From Methylobacterium mesophilicum (GTDB taxonomy: Bacteria > Pseudomonadota > Alphaproteobacteria > Rhizobiales > Beijerinckiaceae): a DNA stretch of 64,000 nt. The DNA lies in NCBI RefSeq assembly GCF_022179445.1, contig NZ_BPQU01000014.1, forward strand, positions 1 to 64,000. Reading direction: 5' to 3'. The position numbers were made by a program, and so were the translations under genes. Shown here in pieces: positions 16,958-25,259 of this stretch (positions are counted from its first letter, which is position 1; the number at the start of each line of letters is the position of its first letter). The notes under the pieces were generated by a model. That model was not told the DNA's origin. It did no database searches and saw only the letters and a list, made by a program, of their open reading frames with translations.

Positions 16958-17164
16958 ATGCTCAACGATCGTGCCAACTCAAATCGGGCTGCAGCGTACG
17001 ACGTGCTAGCTCACGAACGCGCGGTTCGAGATCCCTCTCGCCGCATGAAGGCATTGGGGTTCGCCTGCCTCGGCATGGCATTCCTCGGGACAGCAAGCAC
17101 GGTGGTAGCGCCGCGAGACATTCCCACGCACGCTTCCGCGGCGACCGGCAAAGATCACGGATAA
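16958..17164 (+). CDS. small hypothetical membrane-anchored protein
   Basis: 68-residue frame starting at ATG 16958 with GGAGG a few nt upstream. One short hydrophobic segment, ALGFACLGMAFLGTAST, at about residues 32-48 is preceded by a basic RRMK. This could be a membrane anchor or signal sequence. Frame is open further upstream but the extension has random composition. No family recognised. Confidence 0.4.
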   Translation: MLNDRANSNRAAAYDVLAHERAVRDPSRRMKALGFACLGMAFLGTASTVVAPRDIPTHASAATGKDHG

Positions 17165-17474
17165 GACGCGACCGAAGGTTGGATGCAGATTCCCGGCGGC
17201 TCCTGATCCGGGGCGGTGCCGGACCCGCGGCACCGCCGCCAGGTCGCGGCTCGGTGCCCACACGCGCAGCCAAGACACCTGTGCGTGCTTGAACCGCTCG
17301 CGCCACTTGCCGTCGGTCTCGTCGTTGCCGACCGGCTTCATGGCACGGGATTAGGCTCCCTTCCAGGTCCACGTCGGCGACCTTCTGAGCGCCGTCCAAG
17401 TACCCACCTCAATGGACAGCCTATCGAGATGCGCCACGCCGAGGGGCCGATACGAGCACGCACGCAACGCGAAA
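17165..17474. other. intergenic, nothing recognised
   Basis: About 310 bp between a small plus-strand gene and the flagellin terminator. Only shadow frames are seen. Confidence 0.3.
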
Positions 17475-17497
17475 CGGCTGGGGGATGACCCCAGCCG
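17475..17497 (-). terminator. terminator of the flagellin gene
   Basis: Perfect 9-bp stem CGGCTGGGG/CCCCAGCCG with a 5-nt loop, 25 nt beyond the flagellin stop; on the minus strand it is followed by TTTC. Confidence 0.7.
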
Positions 17498-17521
17498 CGA
17501 CGTCTACGATGCAGCGGACGC

Positions 17522-18715
17522 TTAGCGCAGGAGCTGCAGGATGCCCTGCTGCGCCTGGTTCGCCAGCGACAGGGCCGAGATGCCCAGCGACTGACGGGTG
17601 GACAGGGCTTGCGAGTTCGCAGCTTCAGCGTTCAAGTCAGCGGACGTCAGGTTCGATGAGCCTGTGTCGAGCACGTTGACCAAGTTCTTAGTGAAGTCCT
17701 GACGGTTCTGCACCACCGACAGGTTCGAACCGAAGGTCGACGAGTCCGTCCGCAGCTGGCTGGAGGCGGTCGTGAGCTTGTTCAGGGTCGTGTTGATGTC
17801 GGCGTTGAGCAGGAAGTTGCCCTGCCCGATCGTCGACGTCTTCGTCGAGGTGCTGGTGATCGAGGTCAGCCCCAGGCCACCCGAGGTCTCGTCGGTCGCG
17901 GTGACCGTGAGGTTCGAGTTGCCCTTCGGGTTGAAGTTGATCGTCAGGTTGTTGTTGTCGCTCTTGCCGTTGATCAGGTTCGTGCCGTTGAAGCTCGAAT
18001 CGCCGGCGAGCTGATCGATCTGCGTCAGCAGGCTGTTGTATTGCGTCGCGAGCGTCGCGCGGGCTGTGACGCCCGACACGCTGAGGTCCGAACTCTGTCC
18101 GGCCGCGGCGGTGGTGCCGTAGGTCGGTCCGGAGGAGGCCGTGCCGCCCGAGAAGCCGAGCGCGGTCTGGTCGGCCGAAGTCTTGAATTCCAAGTCGGAT
18201 GACGCGTTCATCACGATCTTGGTGCCGTCGGTGCTCTTCGAGAAGCTGCCGGCGCCGACCGCGGCATTGAGCTTGGTCAGGGCCTGGTCGAGGGTGTCGG
18301 CCGTGGCCAGCGCGACGGTGGTCGCCGAGCCGTTGACGTAGAGGTTCAGGGTGGTTGCAGCGGCCGGGGCCGAGTAGGCGGTCGAGGCAGTGCCGGTGGT
18401 GGTGATCTGGGTGGACAGCGCCTGATTGGCGACCGACTTGGCCTGATCGACCAGCTTCTGGATCGAGGTGATGCCCTGGTTGGCGGCCTGGATCGACTGG
18501 ATCCCGTTCGAGATACCGTCGAGCAGGTTGCCGAGGTCGCCCGAGCGCTGGCTGAGGGACTGCGAGGTGAAGAAGTTGACCGGGTTGTCGAGGGCCGAGG
18601 AGACCTTCAGGCCCGTGGAGAGCCGGTTCTGGGTGGTCGCGGTCAGCGCAGCCGTATCCTGCAGCGAGAGCAGGTTCTGGCGGGTGGCCGCGGTAAGCGT
18701 GACGCTAGAAGACAT
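17522..18715 (-). CDS. fliC: flagellin
   Basis: Filament subunit, 397 residues. The N-terminal D0/D1 region (VTLTAATRQNLLSLQDTAAL, TQNRLSTGLKVSSALDNPVN, then ISNGIQSIQAANQGITSIQK) and the C-terminal D1/D0 region (LNAEAANSQALSTRQSLGIS, ending LANQAQQGILQLLR) are both clear. They would be secreted by the flagellar type III system. The central part, about residues 110-300, is serine/threonine/glycine-rich and contains FlgE/FliC-like beta segments, giving surface sites that could be glycosylated. It stands alone, with its own terminator; no other flagellar gene is in the window. The ATG at 18715 starts MSSSVTLTAA as in related flagellins. Confidence 0.93.
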   Translation of the reverse strand: MSSSVTLTAATRQNLLSLQDTAALTATTQNRLSTGLKVSSALDNPVNFFTSQSLSQRSGDLGNLLDGISNGIQSIQAANQGITSIQKLVDQAKSVANQALSTQITTTGTASTAYSAPAAATTLNLYVNGSATTVALATADTLDQALTKLNAAVGAGSFSKSTDGTKIVMNASSDLEFKTSADQTALGFSGGTASSGPTYGTTAAAGQSSDLSVSGVTARATLATQYNSLLTQIDQLAGDSSFNGTNLINGKSDNNNLTINFNPKGNSNLTVTATDETSGGLGLTSITSTSTKTSTIGQGNFLLNADINTTLNKLTTASSQLRTDSSTFGSNLSVVQNRQDFTKNLVNVLDTGSSNLTSADLNAEAANSQALSTRQSLGISALSLANQAQQGILQLLR

Positions 18716-19019
18716 TAGTTACGCATCCATCATTGAGCGTGCACTGCTTTTTTGCACGATAGGATGAATGAAATCTTATTGCGGTGGCACTTCAAGAAAC
18801 TCTTCGCTCGATGGTCCGAGGAGATCGAGGTGCTGCTTGTACGGACCTCTCTCCCTCGATCGCTGCTCGGGCGATGGCGTTGGAGGAGCTGCGCCGCTAT
18901 CGCGGGCTGGTGCCCGCGGTCCCGTAAGGCGAGGGCAAAGGTGCGCCGGATTACGGCTGACAGCCATCTGCCGTTTCGGAACCACGTCACCCTGAGTTCC
19001 TTTTTCAAACTGGAGCGCA
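18716..19019. other. intergenic: flagellin upstream region
   Basis: About 300 bp. The untranslated leader on the minus strand contains a small hairpin around 18740-18762 (GTGCA/TGCAC arms with a T-rich loop). I could not find a confident sigma-28 or sigma-54 promoter. Confidence 0.3.
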
Positions 19020-19259
19020 ATGGATCGAGAGCGTGCGATGAGTCGTACCGAACCAACCCCAGCTCAAGAGGTAGTCACAGAGGCTCCTTCTAACGCTCGC
19101 CCCTATCCCCCGAGTGACGTCGCCGTGCGACCGCAGGGGCCTCGATCGCCCGGCGAGTCCGAGCCCGGTGATATGGGTGCCTTTGACGACAAGGAGTACG
19201 AGGAGCCGCAGCACGAGAGTACCAAGGGCAACGGCAAAAGCGGGTATCGAGGCGCCTGA
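19020..19259 (+). CDS. small hydrophilic hypothetical protein
   Basis: 79-residue, very polar, proline- and glutamate-rich protein that is probably disordered (PGESEPGDMGAFDDKEYEEP at about 43-62). Start at ATG 19020 with GGAG upstream; ATG 19038 is an alternative. No domain recognised. It resembles the small unstructured stress-associated proteins common in rhizobia and relatives, but that is only by composition. Confidence 0.45.
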   Translation: MDRERAMSRTEPTPAQEVVTEAPSNARPYPPSDVAVRPQGPRSPGESEPGDMGAFDDKEYEEPQHESTKGNGKSGYRGA

Positions 19260-19642
19260 CGAAGGACCTGGGTGTGCCGCAACGCCCACCTCGTCTGAAC
19301 CGCATCAGCTATCGTCTGCGTCAAACTTAACATCACAACCACGAGCGGCGTTTCAGGCGACGATTGGTGAGTTCGGCCTCCGTCGCCGGGATGAAAAAGC
19401 CCCCGTCACTGCAATTCCGATGGGATCCTGGATAAATAAAGGCCGGGCGCTTGTCGGCAGTGATCAGTGGTTTTTGGCCTCCAGACCTCCCTCAGGCTCC
19501 GTCATCTGTCGCTCGAGGTCCTGATTGACGTCGTCGATCAGTGTGTCGTTAGGCCGAGGTCGCCGCCTCGGAACGCCTAACTGATTCTTATCCCTATTGG
19601 CTCAGAATCGGTCGAGCACGATCGCGGTTCGAGTACTGCAGC
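19260..19642. other. intergenic, nothing recognised
   Basis: About 380 bp before the GAF gene, with short shadow frames only. No repeats or RNA gene seen. Confidence 0.3.
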
Positions 19643-20158
19643 ATGACGTATCCTGTTCCCGCTAATGAACTTGAACGCCTCGCCGTTTTGGAAAATCTCG
19701 ACCTACTCGATACGCCGCAAGATCCCGCTTTTGACGATCTTTGCCGAGAAGCCGCCCTGACCTTCGACGCGCCGGTCGCACTTATCACACTGCTCGACGC
19801 GCGGCGGCAGTGGTTCAAGTCTCGCGTCGGCTTGGACATTTGTGAGACGACGCGAGACGCGTCATTCTGCAATTATGTAGTCGCACAGGACGTAGTCTTG
19901 ATCGTTCCCGATGCGCGGCAAGATTCGCGGTTTGCCTCGAATCCGCTCGTGGTCGGACCACCGCACGTGCGGTTCTACGCGGGGGCTCCGCTCTACTACG
20001 GAGATGGCATCCGTCTCGGTGCGCTGTGCATCATCGATCAGCGCCCGCGCACCGCGAATGAGATCGACGTCCCCACGTTGCGACATTTGGCTGACCGGGT
20101 CGCGGGCGAGATTTGGGTCCGGCAAGCCGCGCGTTCTGCTGAACATCAGCGTGTCTGA
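19643..20158 (+). CDS. GAF domain protein
   Basis: 171-residue stand-alone GAF sensor. The sequence is the classical form found at the N-terminus of many histidine kinases and diguanylate cyclases: NELERLAVLENLDLLDTPQD at the start, FDDLCREAALTFDAPVALITL, the RQWFKSRVGLD block, ASFCNYVVAQD, VRFYAGAPLYYGDGIRLGALCIIDQRPR, then a C-terminal helix. No output domain follows; the protein ends soon after the GAF fold. It is followed 31 bp later by a receiver-domain gene, so the two may act in one signalling path. Ligand unknown; the cysteines could be redox-active but this is not shown. Confidence 0.85.
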   Translation: MTYPVPANELERLAVLENLDLLDTPQDPAFDDLCREAALTFDAPVALITLLDARRQWFKSRVGLDICETTRDASFCNYVVAQDVVLIVPDARQDSRFASNPLVVGPPHVRFYAGAPLYYGDGIRLGALCIIDQRPRTANEIDVPTLRHLADRVAGEIWVRQAARSAEHQRV

Positions 20159-20189
20159 GTTCGCCCCGCTGCCACAGGAGGCTTGAGCG

Positions 20190-20627
20190 ATGCTACGCTC
20201 GGACGCACGTGTTCTCATCGTCGATGGTCAGGTGGCGGTCGCGCGCCTCGTGGCCAAAATTTTCGGCTCAGCCGGTCTGACGAATTCGGATGTCGCCTTC
20301 GACACCCTCACCGCACGCGGGCAGATCGAGGCGACCGCACCCGACATCGCGGTGATCGACGCGCGGGTCGGTCCGATGCGCGTCACCGCATTTATCATGC
20401 TGGTACGGAGGCTGACGGACAATCGGGCGCTGACGTTCGTGATGACCACCTCGCGAACTGGCGAGATGGTGGAAGCGGCGGGCGAGGCCGGCGTCGATGG
20501 CGTGCTGTTGAAGCCGTTTACGCCAGCCGATCTGAGCGCGCAGATCGCTGCTGCGGTGGAGAGGAAGCACGCGTTTCCTCACGGCAAGTGGGATCACTCA
20601 CGGCCGACCGTCGTGGTGATGGATTAG
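20190..20627 (+). CDS. stand-alone response-regulator receiver domain protein
   Basis: 145-residue protein with only a CheY-like fold. The first strand RVLIVDGQVAVARLV has one acidic residue (D12) where receivers usually have two. The phospho-acceptor strand is IAVIDARVG with the aspartate near residue 54. The conserved threonine region is FVMTTSR and the conserved lysine is in VDGVLLKPFTPADL near residue 108. There is no DNA-binding domain, so it would work by protein contact. The reduced acidic pair could lower Mg binding. It lies 31 bp after the GAF gene with an AGGAGG site upstream of its ATG. Confidence 0.75.
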   Translation: MLRSDARVLIVDGQVAVARLVAKIFGSAGLTNSDVAFDTLTARGQIEATAPDIAVIDARVGPMRVTAFIMLVRRLTDNRALTFVMTTSRTGEMVEAAGEAGVDGVLLKPFTPADLSAQIAAAVERKHAFPHGKWDHSRPTVVVMD

Positions 20628-21273
20628 CCGAGCGGGCGTTCGTGGCGAAATCGAATTGCCCGCGTCAACGTCCACCTCGGTTCATGACCGCGTTCGAGCG
20701 AGCTACAAGAGGCGAGCGGGCCAAGCTTGGTCTCTGGCACGGGCTTCTGAACCACGACCGACACGCTGCCGTACTGCTTCTATCTTCGTACCGCCAATGA
20801 CCCGGGTATGGCCGACCAACGCGTCGCCGCGGTCCGTGCCCTGCATCGCCTCGAGAGCCGTCCCGGCATTTTACTGGCCAACCCCTCCTTAAGGGGGCGG
20901 CTTCCCCGACATCAGGGCGCGGTAGGCCCTGGTGAGGCCGAGGGCGAAGGCCTAGCTTTTGACCGCGACGGCCGCAGAGGTACTGATCGATCGGGTCCGG
21001 CCGAGTACGGCTTCGCAGGGATTGTCTCGGACCAGGATGCCTGGGAAACGGTGACGGCGAGAATGTCGCTCTGCGTTTCACATCCATGAGCGAGCTCCTG
21101 ACCATCCCGGAGATCCATCACGCCATCGAGATCGGCGCGGACCTGATCGCGCTAGGGCCGACATGCTTTTGCCGCGAGCTGATGGGACTGCCCATGCACG
21201 CAGCCGCATTGAGGTCGCCGGTATCCGGCCGAGTCTCGAAACCTCGCGGATCGCCAGCGTCAGGGACTGGTCC
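20628..21273. other. intergenic, possibly decayed coding sequence
   Basis: About 650 bp of GC-rich sequence with several broken frames, for example a stretch near 20775-20870 that reads FYLRTANDPGM, faintly like an ACT-domain start. No intact gene or recognisable family could be assigned. Confidence 0.3.
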
Positions 21274-22518
21274 ATGAATATGGAAGCTCGGAAGGCCGGC
21301 GGACAGCCCATCGCCGCCCCTCAGAACCAAAAAGCGATCGCCAAGGTCCTGCAGCGGTTACCAAACGTTCCCAGCTTCCGGGACCGCAAGAAGGGTGTGA
21401 CGTCCTACCAGAGCCACGTCAAAAGCGATCCCTGGATCCTGATCCTGTTCGTGGTCTGCTTCGTGGTGCCGACGCTGGTTGGGGCGCTGTACTATGGCCT
21501 GATCGCCTCGGATCGGTACGTGACCGAGGTGAAGTTCGCCATCCGCCCCTCGGTCGGCACGGCCGATAAGGCGGCGCCCGATGCCGTCGGCACCAGTGTC
21601 GGCGTGGTGAGTTCGACGATCGCGCAAGACACGCTGATCACCCAGGAGTACATCCTGAGCCGGCCGATGCTGGAGCAGATCGAGGCCCAACTGCCGATCC
21701 GCGAGTGGTTCGGCCGCGACAGCGTCGATTACGCGTCCCGGCTCAACCCTGAGAAGCCGATCGAGAAAGCCCTTCGCTACTGGAAACGGCGGGTGTCCAT
21801 CGACGTCGAGTCAGCCTCGGGCATTATGGGACTGACGGTAGAGGCGTTTGATCCGGACGAGTCCCTGGCGATCACACAAGCGATCCTGAAGGATGCCGAG
21901 CAGATGCTGGGCAACCTCAGTTTGAGGGCGCGTGAGGATGCTTTGGTCGAGAGCGGGCGCGAACTGAAGATTGCCGAGGAACGTGTCGCCAAGCTCGAGA
22001 TCGCGCAGACTGACCTGCGCAATCGGGAGGGTCTGCTCGATGCCCAAAAATCAAACGAGGCCAACCTCAAGCTCGTCTCAGAGCTGCGAGGCGCCCGCAT
22101 CAACTTGGCCGTTCAGCAGTCGATCGGCCAGCGGGATCTCGGTCCAGAATCCCGCCGGATGATCGATATCAAACAGCAAATCAGAGATCTCGATGACAAC
22201 ATCGCTCGAATAGAACGGCAAGCTACCGGTCAGGATCCGAACCAGAAACGTCAGCTCGCAAGCGCGCTGACGCGGTTCGAGGCTCTCGACCATGAGCGGA
22301 AAAGCGCAGTCAAATACGCCGAAGAGGTTCGTAAAGCGAATGACCGAGCACGGATTTTAGTCGCTCGGCAACCTCAGTTCTTCAGTATGATTACCGCACC
22401 AATCAAAGCGGATTCCGCCACGGAGCCTCGGCGCCTTTTAATGATAAGCTTGGTGTCTGCCGGAGCTGCTGTTTTCTTTGCGGCAGCCATGTTCACTCGG
22501 AAGACGATGATGAGTTGA
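21274..22518 (+). CDS. polysaccharide export inner-membrane protein, KpsE/Wzz type
   Basis: 414-residue protein of the polysaccharide co-polymerase / capsule export group, which couples an ABC exporter to the outer-membrane channel. One membrane helix lies at about residues 54-77 (WILILFVVCFVVPTLVGALY), a periplasmic part starts SDRYVTEVKFAIRPSVG, a long coiled coil runs over about 210-370 (EDALVESGRELKIAEERVAK and following heptads), and a second helix is close to the C-terminus (LVSAGAAVFFAAAMF). That two-helix, coiled-coil layout matches KpsE/BexC/Wzz proteins without a kinase domain. Start chosen at ATG 21274 (the frame opens at 21163 but the extension has random composition). The KpsM-like permease is 15 kb away. 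Confidence 0.82.
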   Translation: MNMEARKAGGQPIAAPQNQKAIAKVLQRLPNVPSFRDRKKGVTSYQSHVKSDPWILILFVVCFVVPTLVGALYYGLIASDRYVTEVKFAIRPSVGTADKAAPDAVGTSVGVVSSTIAQDTLITQEYILSRPMLEQIEAQLPIREWFGRDSVDYASRLNPEKPIEKALRYWKRRVSIDVESASGIMGLTVEAFDPDESLAITQAILKDAEQMLGNLSLRAREDALVESGRELKIAEERVAKLEIAQTDLRNREGLLDAQKSNEANLKLVSELRGARINLAVQQSIGQRDLGPESRRMIDIKQQIRDLDDNIARIERQATGQDPNQKRQLASALTRFEALDHERKSAVKYAEEVRKANDRARILVARQPQFFSMITAPIKADSATEPRRLLMISLVSAGAAVFFAAAMFTRKTMMS

Positions 22519-22771
22519 TGCCGAAAGCTGAAAACTCATCCCCTGCCCTTCTGTAAAATAGATCTGTCTTATTGGAGCATGCCAAGCGCGCGATGTGCTT
22601 GGCATGTCATCCCACCCCACATGCCGCATTCATTGTAATGCCTGTTTGACAAGGCGCTGAATATTCACTGATAAAACCAAATGGTTTAAACTGATAAAGA
22701 TGCTATCGGAATGATGCTCCCCGCCCCAAGGCAGATTCGACAGGATGAGATCAATTGGCGAATCTGAACGG

Positions 22772-23707
22772 CTATCGAGCAGTAAATGCGCGTAGCTGTT
22801 CAGCGAGCTCTGATCGCAACATCCAAAAGTCGGGATGAAGATAAGAGAATGACTGCTCTCTTTTCTCAAAAATATGCTGTCCGACTGAGGGCTTAATGCG
22901 GTCTCCCCAATCCTTGAGTAGCACCCTTTCACAATCTGAGAAGCCCGACATCTCGTAATTTAACGAAAATTGTTTCACGTAGTCTCTCGACTCCGCGGTG
23001 ATATTTGCGGTTAACTCGTGCGCTCGCGAATGCTGGATAAGTTCGCTACCTCGGGAGCCAATGCTATTCCAAAATCGCATTATTTCGGATTGGATGTAAT
23101 TGTAGGATGAGTTTGCGCTGGTGTCGAAGTCGCCTGGGACTGTAAAATCAAGTATCTCTCCGGCGAATTGACGTACGACGTCTGCGATGGTGTCGTACAA
23201 AAAGATTTCAATGGCGTCGCGGCCAAAGACTTCGGCCCAATTTTTGAGCATCACGCCCGGAATGAGGAGATGAAGGCTGTTTGGATGTGCGAGGCAATTG
23301 ATTGTGAATTCGATAAAAGTTTGCGTACTTCCGTGCTTGACCTGCTCTTGCCACCATGGATGCAAGCTTTGCAGGAAGTTTCTGGCGTAATAGACGACTG
23401 ATACCTCGGCGCGGCCTAGATATTTTTTGAATTTGATAAGCGCGCTTTGTGGAAGATAGCAAAACTCCTCGCTTGAAAGCACGCAAGTGGTTGAAGAGTT
23501 CTCGATTTCCGTCCGGAGCCTGCTCAATTCGCCAGCGTCGGATCTATAGATCGCTTCCGCCAGGGAGTGGTGTGCGAATTGGTTAGTTTCCAGGCATGGG
23601 TAGCAAAAGCTCGAATTTTCGCTCCGCGAAAATCTAGAGAGCATATGTTGTATGGACGTTGTGCCCGTTTTGTGAGGTCCGATATGTATGATCAGTCTTT
23701 TGTGCAT
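22772..23707 (-). CDS. sulfotransferase-like protein
   Basis: 311-residue protein. The N-terminus IIHIGPHKTGTTSIQHML (residues 6-23) is the 5'-phosphosulfate-binding loop of PAPS-dependent sulfotransferases (P-K-T-G-T-T-S). The second expected region, an arginine/serine site for the 3'-phosphate, may be in VVYYARNFLQSLHPWW near residues 104-119. The rest is typical of divergent bacterial glycan sulfotransferases. Codon use is AT-richer than neighbours, suggesting transfer. I prefer ATG 23707 (MHKRLIIHIG); an in-frame ATG at 23752 also exists and neither has a strong ribosome site. The APS kinase gene lies 128 bp upstream in the same direction and would supply PAPS. Confidence 0.75.
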   Translation of the reverse strand: MHKRLIIHIGPHKTGTTSIQHMLSRFSRSENSSFCYPCLETNQFAHHSLAEAIYRSDAGELSRLRTEIENSSTTCVLSSEEFCYLPQSALIKFKKYLGRAEVSVVYYARNFLQSLHPWWQEQVKHGSTQTFIEFTINCLAHPNSLHLLIPGVMLKNWAEVFGRDAIEIFLYDTIADVVRQFAGEILDFTVPGDFDTSANSSYNYIQSEIMRFWNSIGSRGSELIQHSRAHELTANITAESRDYVKQFSLNYEMSGFSDCERVLLKDWGDRIKPSVGQHIFEKREQSFSYLHPDFWMLRSELAEQLRAFTAR

Positions 23708-23834
23708 GTTTAAAGCATTTTTCGACGTGCGTTCCGATCGGGTGGAGTGCACAGAAGGTTTTAGGCGCAGTTATTTTGGTTGCGTTAAGGCAGGGATTTA
23801 ATTAAAGCCAGCTCGTTCAGCAAAAAAGGTAGCT

Positions 23835-24515
23835 TTAGCAGCGCATCTCAGAAAAAGAGCGCTCGCTACTGTCAGGTTGAGATCTTCTATCTTGACTGAA
23901 TCTCTGCGCACTGAGGTGCATCAGCGTGCTGATGAGCGGCATGGCTGATGCGGTGATGCTTCGTCCTTCAGTCACGAGCGTTAGGTCTGGTTCATTCGGC
24001 GCCTCGTAGGGGGCGGAGATGCCGGTGAAATTCGGGATTGTGCCTGACCGGGCTCGTTCATAGAGGCCCTTCGGATCTCGGGCCTCACAAATTTTGAGTG
24101 GCGTATCGACGAAGACCTCGAGAAACGCGACATCGCCTGCAGCAGCTCGTGCCGCCGCGCGCTCCTTGCGAAATGGCGAGATCAGTGACACGATGGTTAT
24201 GACCCCCGCCTCCGCCATCAGCTTGGCGGTCTCGGCGGCCCGGCGAATGTTCTCGATCCGGTCGGCGTCGGTGAAGCCGAGATCTCTGCTGAGCCCATGC
24301 CGTAAGTTGTCGCCGTCGAGCACCATGGTGGCACGACCAGCCTGGGTCAGTTTCCGATCGACAGCGTTGGCGATGCTGGATTTCCCCGATCCCGAGAGAC
24401 CGGTCAGCCATGCGATGACCGGTTGTTGTCCGAGCGTGCGCCAGCGAAGTTCGCGCGCCTGCAGCGTGTGCCACGTCAGATTGCGGTCCCCGCCCAGGTC
24501 GGATGATAAACCCAC
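23835..24515 (-). CDS. cysC: adenylylsulfate kinase
   Basis: Makes PAPS from adenosine 5'-phosphosulfate and ATP in the cytoplasm. Features over the 226-residue product: the leading NLTWH motif, P-loop GLSGSGKSS at residues 39-47, VLDGDNLRHGLSRDLGF near 70-86, ENIRRAAETAKLMAEAG, and DPKGLYERARSGTIPNFTGI near 149-168. Everything needed for catalysis appears intact. I choose GTG 24515 because GAGGGG lies 7 nt upstream and the extra 24 residues from ATG 24587 are not family-like. It is a stand-alone CysC, not fused to CysN. Location next to a sulfotransferase inside a polysaccharide locus suggests supply of sulfate for glycan sulfation. Confidence 0.9.
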   Translation of the reverse strand: MGLSSDLGGDRNLTWHTLQARELRWRTLGQQPVIAWLTGLSGSGKSSIANAVDRKLTQAGRATMVLDGDNLRHGLSRDLGFTDADRIENIRRAAETAKLMAEAGVITIVSLISPFRKERAAARAAAGDVAFLEVFVDTPLKICEARDPKGLYERARSGTIPNFTGISAPYEAPNEPDLTLVTEGRSITASAMPLISTLMHLSAQRFSQDRRSQPDSSERSFSEMRC

Positions 24516-25259
24516 GGTTCGCCCCTCGATCGACCCCCAGATAGATCTTACACGAAACCGTGATAGGCAGTGTTGCCTCAACGTCACGTTGAGTGACTGT
24601 TCGCTCTGAGGTGGTGGCCTCGCTTTAGCGTCGACGGGTCAAACAGTCGGGTCTCGGTCCCCGTCGGTTCAATGCAAGGGCCCCGATGCCTCTCTGCACG
24701 AAAGAAACTATACCCTCCGCCTTGATCATCACATAGTACTATCGACCCGCTCATTATGTAAAATGTAAAAGAACTTGCTTTGTGATCACAGTCTAAATAT
24801 CTTAATTGCGAGTTAAATAAATAGGCTTTGCATTGAATAAGTAATTTTTACGTAGCGGCGTCCAGCGTAAAGCGCTATCTTTAGCCGAAGGCCTACAGTG
24901 CCCGCGCGCTTTCCACGAAGGAATGTAGCACTGCTTTACGACGCTCGATTACGGTGTAGCGACCGGGCGTCGAGCTGATCGCGTCGTAGCACTCGGTTGT
25001 AACTTGCCCCCGGTTTCAGGCTGCTTGTTCGGCTGGATGCCCGCTTCCTCGCTGTACCTATCTCCCTCGATCTCACGATCAAATGGTACGGTCGGATTCA
25101 GTGATGTCGCAACGGACGTACGAAGTGTGCAACTTAGCGGGCGGTGGAAGAGTGGCCTTGGCACCCGGTCTGCGGTTCGGCCCGATGTTCGCTCGGGCCG
25201 AAGGCGATGTGAGGCGGACTCGTGGTGGCGCATCGGCATCCAGTCGAGGCACCTGGCTA
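24516..25259. other. intergenic, AT-rich in the middle
   Basis: About 740 bp. An AT-rich block at 24710-24860 contains the 10-bp palindrome TGTGATCACA (24781-24790) and may hold promoter activity. The rest has only shadow frames; no gene recognised. Confidence 0.35.

Noticed and set aside
24781-24790. TGTGATCACA as a CRP/FNR-type site
   Set aside because: The half-sites lack the spacer such sites need; a chance palindrome in an AT-rich block is likely.
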